Of a DNA stretch of 58,999 bases, positions 40,721-47,744 are shown piece by piece. The notes under the pieces are model-generated. The model saw only the letters and a program-made list of their open reading frames with translations. It was not told where the DNA came from and did no database searches. The translations under genes and the position numbers were made by a program. Source of the stretch: an uncultured Opitutaceae bacterium (lineage in GTDB: Bacteria; Verrucomicrobiota; Verrucomicrobiia; Opitutales; Opitutaceae); the NCBI GenBank assembly GCA_903891325.1, contig CAITEC010000012.1, forward strand, positions 1-58,999. The letters are read 5' to 3'. How positions within the stretch are numbered: position 1 is the stretch's first letter; the number at the start of each line of letters is the position of its first letter.

Positions 40721-41653
40721 ATGCGTCTGGAAGACATCACGAGAACCCCATCGTACATGTTGTTGGCGCTTTGCGGCCTTCTGCCCGCCGGACGCGCCTT
40801 TGGCGACGACGTCGTCGCCGACAGCAACCCCCTCAGCGTCGATGTTGTCGTCGATTTGACTGAACCGGGCAAAAAGGTCACGCGCCCCACTCCGGCGAAT
40901 CCCGCCTACTACTATCCCGTGATCAAGGGGTACACCCCCGGAGGGACGATTCTGGCCTACGAGAATGCGCCGCCGCCCGTCGCCGTGGTCGAACACCTGG
41001 CCGCTGTCGAACTCGCAAAGCAAGGCTACCTCCTCGCCCGTAAAGGTGCCCCGCCCACCCTGCTCCTCATTTTCTGGTGGGGCTACAAGGCTCCTGAGAT
41101 GATGAACGACGACCTTTTGATGCCGGGGTTGAACGCGGGTGGAACGACCAGCTATGGTGGGGTGCAGATTCCCAAAGCCGAGTGGTTGGCCATGACGGGC
41201 CAGCTTCCGACAGGTACCTCGGTCAACGCGCAGGAGATGGAGACACTGGTCATGGGCTCCAAGTACGACCCGGGGGCCTTCCACAACCACCCGAATCCGC
41301 GGCAGGAAAGGGCAAAGAGCGGAGCCCTCGCCCCGCGGTATTACTTCATGGTGTCCGCGCTCGATTTCAAGTCGGCGGTCGAGCACAAGCAATTTGTGGT
41401 GCTCTGGACCGCCCGGATCAGCACGGAACTCTCCGGGCACACGCTCGACGAGGCGCTCCCCACCCTGATTCATGACGGCGCCCCCGCCTTCGGTCAGGAC
41501 ACGAACGGCCCGCAGTTCACCGCCGGACCCGTTCTCCCCTCCGTCCGCGTCTACGCCGGCCCCCTGGTCGTCAAGTCCACCTCCTTCACTTCCGAGCCAC
41601 CCCCTCCCTCCTCGCCCTCCAAGGCAACCAAGCAAAATCCGGGAAAGCAGTAA
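40721..41653 (+). CDS. Exported protein of unknown function
   Basis: From the ATG at 40721 the protein has 310 residues, with a hydrophobic segment (SYMLLALCGLLPAGRAFG) that looks like a signal peptide; an in-frame ATG-type start at 40655 adds 22 residues. The mature part contains VDVVVDLTEPGKKVTRPTPA, a Trp-rich stretch (LLIFWWGYKAPEMMNDD), HNHPNPRQERAKSGALAPR and a Pro/Ser-rich tail. I do not recognise the family. It stands alone after the divergent RHH/Fic module. Confidence 0.7.
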   Translation: MRLEDITRTPSYMLLALCGLLPAGRAFGDDVVADSNPLSVDVVVDLTEPGKKVTRPTPANPAYYYPVIKGYTPGGTILAYENAPPPVAVVEHLAAVELAKQGYLLARKGAPPTLLLIFWWGYKAPEMMNDDLLMPGLNAGGTTSYGGVQIPKAEWLAMTGQLPTGTSVNAQEMETLVMGSKYDPGAFHNHPNPRQERAKSGALAPRYYFMVSALDFKSAVEHKQFVVLWTARISTELSGHTLDEALPTLIHDGAPAFGQDTNGPQFTAGPVLPSVRVYAGPLVVKSTSFTSEPPPPSSPSKATKQNPGKQ

Positions 41654-41683
41654 TTGGCAAATTGGCCACTCTCAAATGTTCCT

Positions 41684-41709
41684 AAACCCACCCATTTTCG
41701 AACAGTGCA
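41684..41709. repeat. Direct repeat flanking accessory genes, left copy
   Basis: AAACCCACCCATTTTCGAAC and the following six bases match 44821-44845 (AAACCCACCCATTTCGGGAC and on), with a 1-base gap and a few changes. The two copies are in the same orientation and bracket two GNAT genes, a methyltransferase and an unknown secreted protein. They may be remnants of a mobile-element end. Confidence 0.5.
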
Positions 41710-41715
41710 GTCAGG

Positions 41716-42312
41716 CTAGCGCCTTGAGCTTCGATCCCTTATCTTCTGTTCGAGATCCAGTCGAACCTTGGGCCATTCGTCAGCGATGATGCTGAAAACG
41801 GCCAAGTCATGAATTCGGTGCTCGGAAGTCCGGCAGCGGCGCAATGTTCCCTCAAAAGTTGCCCCGATTCCGATCATGGCCCGTTTCGACGGCTCATTTG
41901 TTGAATCGGCCTTAAATTCTACCCGGATACAACCCCACGCCTCGAAGGCGTGGCGCAACATCAGGTACTTCGCCTCCGTGTTCACACCCGTTCTCTGGCG
42001 CAAAGGGACGATCCAGGTAAAGCCAATCTCCACCCGCCTATGCTCGGGGACCAGACTGTGAAAGCGAGTGGTTCCTATGACAGTCTCCGCTCCTTTTTCG
42101 ACGATGACGAACGGCAGCGTCGTTCCCGCGGTTTGGCCGTCCAAGGCGGTTGCGATGTATGCTTCCATCTCTTGGCGGCTCGTGACCCGAATGGTCGTAA
42201 ATCGCCACAGATCCTGGGAGAGCCCGATAGCGCTCAAGGGATCGAGGTGCTCCCGCGTCAAGGGAATCAGCCGGATGGCCGATCCTTCGAGGGTTAGCGC
42301 CGAAATAACCAT
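41716..42312 (-). CDS. GNAT acetyltransferase, RimJ/RimL type (first)
   Basis: The 198-residue protein fits the RimJ/RimL branch of the GNAT fold. It has IRLIPLTREHLDPLSAIGLS at the start, IGTTRFHSLVPEHRRVEIGF (strand 4) and the acetyl-CoA region KYLMLRHAFEAWGCIRVEFK followed by DSTNEPSKRAMIGIGATFEG. Members acetylate the N-terminus of ribosomal proteins or small amines; the target here is unknown. It is paralogous to the next gene and both run on the minus strand, 70 bases apart. The start is MVISALTLEGS. Confidence 0.85.
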   Translation of the reverse strand: MVISALTLEGSAIRLIPLTREHLDPLSAIGLSQDLWRFTTIRVTSRQEMEAYIATALDGQTAGTTLPFVIVEKGAETVIGTTRFHSLVPEHRRVEIGFTWIVPLRQRTGVNTEAKYLMLRHAFEAWGCIRVEFKADSTNEPSKRAMIGIGATFEGTLRRCRTSEHRIHDLAVFSIIADEWPKVRLDLEQKIRDRSSRR

Positions 42313-42382
42313 GAGACGTTTAATCGGCGTTGCACGACCGCTGCAGGCGAAAGGGATTCGGAACTCATTTTAGCAACGCCGT

Positions 42383-43012
42383 TTAACGGACAAGGACTGA
42401 GCTTGCCGTTTCCGGGCGCCCGGGCACGGGAGGGCCCGAGGTCCGAGTACGCCACTCATCCCCCAGGAGGCTATAATAGGCAGACGAGCGAACACGGCCG
42501 GCCCAGGTGATCAAATCGTGGCGGCGGATGCCTTCAAACTGCGCCCCCAGTTTCTCTATCGCCCGCCGGGATCGCAGGTTCAAGGAATCGGTCTGCAAGG
42601 CGACGCGGTTAACCCCGAGATCGTTGAAGGCATAGCCAAAGAGGAGATCTTTGCACTCCCGGTTGATTCCCATTCCGTGAAAAGCCAGACCTAGCCAAGT
42701 CGAGCCGATCTCGATCGAGCGGTGCTTGGCGTCGTAATTCCACAACGACGTGCTGCCGATGTGCTCGCTCCGGCCCCGGTGATAAATAGCAAAGGGAATA
42801 CGGCTTCCGGCATCCCGGCTGGCTAATGCGGCCTCCACCTCCCGACGCATGACCGTAGCTTCAATTGGGGGCTCTCTAATCCACCAAGTCCAAAGCGAGG
42901 GATCGGCGCTGTGCCGGCACAGCGCCTCGACCTGCTCCAGGGAAAGCGGTACGAGAGAGACCTGAGGGCCATCAAGTTGGGGAGTGCGGTTCAAGGCGGA
43001 TGCGTGGGTCAT
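42383..43012 (-). CDS. GNAT acetyltransferase, RimJ/RimL type (second)
   Basis: From the Met at 43012 the protein has 209 residues; an in-frame start at 43075 adds 21 unlikely residues. VSLVPLSLEQVEALCRHSAD, IGSTSLWNYDAKHRSIEIGS and KDLLFGYAFNDLGVNRVALQ followed by TDSLNLRSRRAIEKLGAQFE match the same RimJ/RimL pattern as the preceding paralogue. The two probably arose by duplication and have diverged considerably. The substrate is unknown. Its start faces the methyltransferase gene across a 154-base gap. Confidence 0.85.
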   Translation of the reverse strand: MTHASALNRTPQLDGPQVSLVPLSLEQVEALCRHSADPSLWTWWIREPPIEATVMRREVEAALASRDAGSRIPFAIYHRGRSEHIGSTSLWNYDAKHRSIEIGSTWLGLAFHGMGINRECKDLLFGYAFNDLGVNRVALQTDSLNLRSRRAIEKLGAQFEGIRRHDLITWAGRVRSSAYYSLLGDEWRTRTSGPPVPGRPETASSVLVR

Positions 43013-43166
43013 TATGATGGTGGCTCCGGCGATGACGGCAAGATCCTGTTCCAAAGTGGACCCTCTCTCTAACACCTGTGTGCTTCAAACATGCGGAGGT
43101 TTCGGCTCTCGGTTCTTGCGCTTTGGATACCCAGCGGCAAAACGTAGTTCCCGAATTAGGGACGCC

Positions 43167-43913
43167 ATGATAAGGACGCCTGAAGATCATTTTTCGAAGA
43201 TCGCCGCTGCCTATTTGAAGGGTCGACTTGGCTACCCTTCTTCGCTGTTCGACTATTTGGCCGGGATTTGTGATGAACACGAACAGGCTTGGGATTGTGC
43301 AACTGGGTCTGGTCAGGCGGTGCCGGGACTGGCGTGCAGATTTCGGTCGGTTTTTGCCACCGACATAAGCGGCGATCTGCTCGCAGGGGCGAAGCAGTTT
43401 CCGAATGTGCTCTATTCCAAAGCTCCCGCCGAGGCGTCCGGAATCGACGGGCACAGCGTCGACCTGGCAACGGTGGCCCTAGCCATTCATTGGTTTGATC
43501 TGGAGAGTTTTTGGGGCGAGCTAAGGCGGGTGTTAAAGCCGCGTGGCATTTTTGCCTTTTGGGGCTACACTTGGCCAATGGTCGATACCGGCGTGGATTC
43601 GCTTCTCGACCAACTTCGCCTCGCCTTGCAGCCCCATTGGCCCGAACGCAGCGCCATCCTACATGCGGAGTATCGGACAATCGAAGCACCTTTCCCAAGG
43701 CTGGCTGCACCATCTTTTGAGATGAACGTGTCGTGGACCGCATCCGACTATTTCGCGCACGTCCAATCCTGGTCTGCAGTACGCTATTGTCGTGAACGTG
43801 GCCAGGATGACATAATAGCCGACTTCAAATCGCGATTGGTCGCCGTTTGGCCGGAGCATGAGGTGCGCGAAACCCACTGGCCGTTGCACCTGGGCGTTTA
43901 TCGATGCCGGTGA
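43167..43913 (+). CDS. Class I SAM-dependent methyltransferase
   Basis: The 248-residue protein starts at MIRTPEDHFSKIAAAYLKGR. WDCATGSGQAVPGLA is motif I of the Rossmann methyltransferase fold (S-adenosylmethionine binding), VFATDISGDLL holds the acidic residue at the end of strand 2, and VDLATVALAIHWFDLESF is the post-motif characteristic of the UbiE/Tam-like type. RRVLKPRGIFAFWGYTWP is motif III. Trans-aconitate methyltransferase-like proteins are the closest pattern; the substrate is unknown. Confidence 0.85.
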   Translation: MIRTPEDHFSKIAAAYLKGRLGYPSSLFDYLAGICDEHEQAWDCATGSGQAVPGLACRFRSVFATDISGDLLAGAKQFPNVLYSKAPAEASGIDGHSVDLATVALAIHWFDLESFWGELRRVLKPRGIFAFWGYTWPMVDTGVDSLLDQLRLALQPHWPERSAILHAEYRTIEAPFPRLAAPSFEMNVSWTASDYFAHVQSWSAVRYCRERGQDDIIADFKSRLVAVWPEHEVRETHWPLHLGVYRCR

Positions 43914-44119
43914 TGGCGGTACTTGGTTCGCCGGAAAAACCCACGCGATCAGGGAATTCCCAAACCGGTGGTATTTCGAACACAACCAACTCCATCGAAG
44001 GATCCCCTTGAGTGTTGCTGACATGCGTGCGGAAGTCCGACTAGCCGGAACAAGCTGACTTGTTTCATGTCTGCAAGGTGCTTGCTCGACGTGCGTTTGG
44101 GAATGATTAGAGTCGTACT

Positions 44120-44764
44120 ATGAGGCACTGCCTTATTGTCTGGTTGTTCCTCGTCACGCGTTTTATCGGGCTTTCTGCGGCTGCGACTACTGACGAAGCG
44201 GGGATCCGCGATGGCTCACTCGGATACATTCTTAGGAATGGTTCGACGAACCGAATAGCGATGCTCGGCTTGTTGAACCAGATGGCGATGAGCTTTCAGG
44301 CCGTCTCAGGACAACCGCCGGCGACCACGCAGGATTGGATAGATAGTTTCTATCGTCCGGAGGTGCATCTGACTCCTGCCTTCTCTGCAATGGCACTCGA
44401 TCAGCGCGGCTTTGATCAATCCAACCCAGCGGACGGTTACGCTGAAGACATCCTAAAAGCTGACCACGCGATATTCCCCGGATATCAATTTTTGAGGGGA
44501 GACGAAAAAGCGATGGGTCCGGTTATTGTTCGTGACCGGGAGTGGATTGCGCATTTCGCGGATGCATTAGGCACGACCTACCTTGAACGGCGATCTATGG
44601 TCTTTACTTTTAGCGCTCCGATTAGGTTCTGCGACAAGGACGGGAAGACTATTCTCAGTCTTGAAATTCTGCCCGGGTGGATCCGCATCGACGAAAGAGA
44701 CTACTGGCTGGACGCACAAACTAGGTCCGAGTTAGTCAAACTGCTAAAGGAGAAGGGCGCGTAG
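44120..44764 (+). CDS. Secreted protein of unknown function
   Basis: The 214-residue protein has a Sec signal peptide (MRHCLIVWLFLVTRFIGLSA, cleaved near AAA). The mature part has no motif that I know; it includes GQPPATTQDWIDSFYRPEVH and DYWLDAQTRSELVKLLKEKG at the end. Base composition is lower in G and C than in the flanking housekeeping genes. It ends 56 bases before the right-hand direct repeat. Confidence 0.65.
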   Translation: MRHCLIVWLFLVTRFIGLSAAATTDEAGIRDGSLGYILRNGSTNRIAMLGLLNQMAMSFQAVSGQPPATTQDWIDSFYRPEVHLTPAFSAMALDQRGFDQSNPADGYAEDILKADHAIFPGYQFLRGDEKAMGPVIVRDREWIAHFADALGTTYLERRSMVFTFSAPIRFCDKDGKTILSLEILPGWIRIDERDYWLDAQTRSELVKLLKEKGA

Positions 44765-44820
44765 GTTCCCAGATGGTTTCTTCTGACTTGTCGTGCTCGG
44801 CTTTTGGCTAGGGTGTTTGA

Positions 44821-44845
44821 AAACCCACCCATTTCGGGACATTGC
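44821..44845. repeat. Direct repeat flanking accessory genes, right copy
   Basis: This is the right-hand partner of 41684-41709, in the same orientation. Similarity extends a few bases to the left as well (TGTTTGA here, TGTTCCT there). It lies 39 bases before the next small gene. Confidence 0.5.
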
Positions 44846-44884
44846 GCACGTTGATGAAGTGGGGGGCTAGACGCTTATACGGTT

Positions 44885-45190
44885 ATGATAAACGTCGCGC
44901 AGTTCATGCGACCGCTCGCCGATAATCCTATTTTTGTTCATGAGGATGGGGTCGTCCGGCAAATCGCGGTTTTCTTAGGCCTCATGGACCTGCTTGTTGA
45001 GCATCGGCCTAACCCCGAGGGAATGTGCCATTTGGTCGGGTATACCCAGCACCCCACCCATTGGATCGTCGTGGGCCGGTGGTGGAGCTTCACGAATGAC
45101 TCTGACAACGGTTGGTCCGCTTGGTTCATGCCGAAGAGTGTTCACCAGACTTCGGACGCCGCTGAAAGGTGGCTTCGTCAGCGATTTTGA
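44885..45190 (+). CDS. Small hypothetical protein
   Basis: The 101-residue protein (MINVAQFMRPLADNPIFVHE at the start) is rich in Trp and His (HPTHWIVVGRWWSF, NGWSAWFMPK). No signal peptide or membrane segment is present. The reading frame looks coding because of its balanced composition and ATG start, but no family is recognised. It converges on dsbD with 36 bases between the stops. Confidence 0.45.
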   Translation: MINVAQFMRPLADNPIFVHEDGVVRQIAVFLGLMDLLVEHRPNPEGMCHLVGYTQHPTHWIVVGRWWSFTNDSDNGWSAWFMPKSVHQTSDAAERWLRQRF

Positions 45191-45226
45191 AATCTTAGAT
45201 GATTTTCTCCATGTCGTTGCTGACTG

Positions 45227-47317
45227 TCACTCCTTCACCGCGTTAATCACGACTTTCGGGGTAAGGATTTCCGGAAGCAGGACGGGGCTGTCCCGGCCCG
45301 GGAGCCACACCAGGTTGAAGGGGACGGCGCTCCGGTTGTACTTGGCCAATTCCGCGGTGATCTGGGCGTCCTGGTTGGTCCAGTCGCCCCGCAGGGTCGC
45401 AACATGCTTTTCGCGAAAGGTCCGGAGGACATCGTCCGAGTGGAAGACGATCTTCTTGTTCGTCTGGCAGGTGGCGCACCAGCGGGCGGTGAAGTCGACG
45501 TAGACGATCCGCCCGTCGGCCCGGAGCTGGGTCACCGCCTCGGGGCTCCACTTGTCCCAGGTGATGTCCCCGGCCGCCGGCTGGCCCGGCCAGCCCATCC
45601 AGCCGCCGAGACCGATCATTGCCACGCCGGCAATGAGTCCGAAACGCGCGCGGCCCGCGGAAGCGCCCGGCGCGCGCCACCGGCCGTAGATCCAGGCGCC
45701 CATCGCGACCAGGACCAGCCCGAGCAATGCGGACAGAAGCCCGTACTCCTGCACCTGGCCGGCGAGCACCCAGAGAAGGTAGCCGACCGTGCCATAGAGC
45801 GGAAACGCCATGAACTGCTTGAAAGTTTCCATCCACGCTCCCGGCCGCGGCAGGATCCTGACCGCCCCGGGAAAGATTGAGAGGAGCAGGTAGGGCGTCG
45901 AAAGCCCGATGGCGATAACCGTGAAGATCGTGAACGAGGCCGCCGTCGAAAGCGTGAGCGCCTCGCCCAGCGCCGGGGCGAGGAAGGGCGCGCTGCACGG
46001 CGTCGCCACAAGCGTCGCAAGCACTCCCGTGAAGAACGATCCCGCAAATCCGGACTTGGACTGCAACTCGCCGCCGACAGAGGTTGCGGTCAGCCCGAAA
46101 TCAAAGACCCCGCTCATGTTGAGCGCGAAGACAAGCATCACGCCCGCGAGCCCAAAGATGAACCCCGGCGACTGGAGCTGAAATCCCCAGCCGAGCTTGT
46201 CCCCCCCGGCGCGCAGGACGGCGAGCACGCCCGCGAGGATCCAGAAGGAGACGAGAACCCCCGAGCTGAACACCAGGCCGTGCGCGGCCACCTTTCCACG
46301 GGAGTGGCCCGCCTGGTTGACGAAGCCCAGGATCTTTATCCCAAGGACGGGAAAGACGCAGGGCATCAGGTTCAGGATGAGACCGCCGATAAATGCCAGG
46401 AGGAGCGTTCCACCCAGCGACGCCTTCGGCGCGGCCGCGGGGGCAACGGTGCCCACCGCTGGTGTTGATGCGGCGCTCGCCTCGCCAAATGAAGCGTCGA
46501 CCCGAAGGCCCGGGAGCGAACCGTCGGCGCGCCAGCCGATGTCCGAGGAGAGGACGCCGTGCAGCCCGGCACCGGGCGCGACGTTGTCCGCGAGCGTGAG
46601 CTTGATCACCTCGCGGCCGTTGCCGTCCTCGGCGACCACCTGCGGCGCATCGTAGGGAACCGCGTTGTCCTCGGAGAAAAAGTGGGGACGGCGCTGACCG
46701 GGGCGGGCGGAGCCGCCGGCAACGACGGTGAGCGTGGCTGTCTTTGCGTCGCGGGAGGCGGAAACCGCCCACACGGAATCTGCCGTGGGAAGATCAGCGA
46801 CAACCGCCCGGATAGCCGGTCCCCATTTGGGATCGGACGCCGGCGGTTCCGACGAAACGGGAAGCTCAAGCGTCAGATCCGCGTGCCCGGGTTTGCAGAC
46901 GTCATGGCACATGAGCCAGCGCACGGCTGCCTTTAGGACCACCGTGGAGCCCGGCTTGAGGTCCGAAGGCGGAGTCAGGGTCACGGGGAGCAGCAGCTCG
47001 CCGTCATAGCCGCTGCCGATCAGCCCGCCGAATCCATCGCCCAGCAGTTTTGGCGTCGGCCATTGGATCGCGCCCGCCTTCCACCCCGGAGGGAGGGTCC
47101 ACGCGATACTGGTGGGAAGCCCCGTGCCCGGGTTGGTCCAGTAAGTGTGCCAATCGGGCTGGTGGACGAGACGGAGCGCCACGGCGACGGGCTGTCCGGG
47201 CTGAACCGATGCATCCGCGGATACAAGCGAGACCGCCACCTGGGCCCGCGTTCGAATCGGCAAAAAAACCGCGGCAAGGGCGATCGCCCAACAGGCGAAA
47301 ATTCGTCGAAACTGCAT
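45227..47317 (-). CDS. dsbD: DsbD-like thiol:disulfide interchange protein
   Basis: The 696-residue membrane protein carries electrons from cytoplasmic thioredoxin to periplasmic thiols. After a signal peptide comes a periplasmic domain with the redox pair MCHDVCKPGH, then a membrane domain of about eight helices with NLMPCVFPVLGIKILGFV and TPCSAPFLAPALGEAL, whose cysteines form the membrane redox pair. A C-terminal thioredoxin domain follows with RWCATCQTNKK. All three Cys pairs are present. The N-terminal domain is of the ScsB/DUF255-associated kind. Likely clients include secreted MsrB at 19388-19987 and cytochrome assembly factors; this is inference. Confidence 0.92.
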   Translation of the reverse strand: MQFRRIFACWAIALAAVFLPIRTRAQVAVSLVSADASVQPGQPVAVALRLVHQPDWHTYWTNPGTGLPTSIAWTLPPGWKAGAIQWPTPKLLGDGFGGLIGSGYDGELLLPVTLTPPSDLKPGSTVVLKAAVRWLMCHDVCKPGHADLTLELPVSSEPPASDPKWGPAIRAVVADLPTADSVWAVSASRDAKTATLTVVAGGSARPGQRRPHFFSEDNAVPYDAPQVVAEDGNGREVIKLTLADNVAPGAGLHGVLSSDIGWRADGSLPGLRVDASFGEASAASTPAVGTVAPAAAPKASLGGTLLLAFIGGLILNLMPCVFPVLGIKILGFVNQAGHSRGKVAAHGLVFSSGVLVSFWILAGVLAVLRAGGDKLGWGFQLQSPGFIFGLAGVMLVFALNMSGVFDFGLTATSVGGELQSKSGFAGSFFTGVLATLVATPCSAPFLAPALGEALTLSTAASFTIFTVIAIGLSTPYLLLSIFPGAVRILPRPGAWMETFKQFMAFPLYGTVGYLLWVLAGQVQEYGLLSALLGLVLVAMGAWIYGRWRAPGASAGRARFGLIAGVAMIGLGGWMGWPGQPAAGDITWDKWSPEAVTQLRADGRIVYVDFTARWCATCQTNKKIVFHSDDVLRTFREKHVATLRGDWTNQDAQITAELAKYNRSAVPFNLVWLPGRDSPVLLPEILTPKVVINAVKE

Positions 47318-47744
47318 CGTGGGAATGGTGAATACCTTATACGAATACGCAACAGGGTTGGATGTTGGGCGTGAGGAAGGGGCGATCGCGATCTTTGTTC
47401 CGACGCGGCCCCCCGAGGCGGATCAAGCCTTCCAAGCCAAGATTCAGACGATGAAGAATCCGGAAAAGCATCCGATTAAGTATCATTTAAATATCATTAA
47501 CAATTAATAATTAATATGTTAATATCATACTAGTTAAATATGTATTTACATTGTATGTTTTTGATGGTCTCTACCCCGTCACCAACAGGCAGCGACCAGA
47601 CGACTGGAGCAGTCATGCAGTTCCCAGCTCCAGCTATTGTCGTCGCGTTGCCTCCGGTCGGGCTATCGGCCCGGTTTGAACGGGGAGGGATGAAAGTTCC
47701 TGACGGAATTCTGGCAGCCGCGCGGGCTGCGGATTTTTCCCGTC
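47318..47744. other. 427-base upstream region of a TonB receptor gene
   Basis: The gap between divergent dsbD and the receptor gene has three parts. The first ~170 bases (to ~47490) look like ordinary sequence with a weak open frame that I do not accept. Then ~47480-47570 is strongly AT-rich, with an imperfect palindrome (ATTAA ... TTAAT near 47496-47524). The rest is a GC-rich probable leader with a hairpin close to the start codon. The AT-rich block is the best promoter candidate. No known riboswitch was recognised. Confidence 0.45.
47714..47738 (+). promoter_or_regulatory. Terminator-like hairpin just before a receptor start
   Basis: GCAGCC and GGCTGC pair around a 5-base loop (47714-47730) and are followed by GGATTTTT. 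The T-run ends six bases before the receptor ATG at 47745, and no Shine-Dalgarno sequence is visible in between. It could attenuate transcription or control ribosome access. Confidence 0.4.

Noticed and set aside
43858..44058. 66-codon frame after the methyltransferase
   Set aside because: It overlaps the methyltransferase 3' end out of frame and shows no recognisable motif.
47319..47507. 62-codon plus-strand frame upstream of the TonB receptor
   Set aside because: It starts at the dsbD promoter region, runs into the AT-rich block, and has no family features.
47565..47610. Purine riboswitch (TGATGGTCTCTACC is suggestive)
   Set aside because: The second and third stems with their loop sequences are absent, and the gene behind it is not purine-related.
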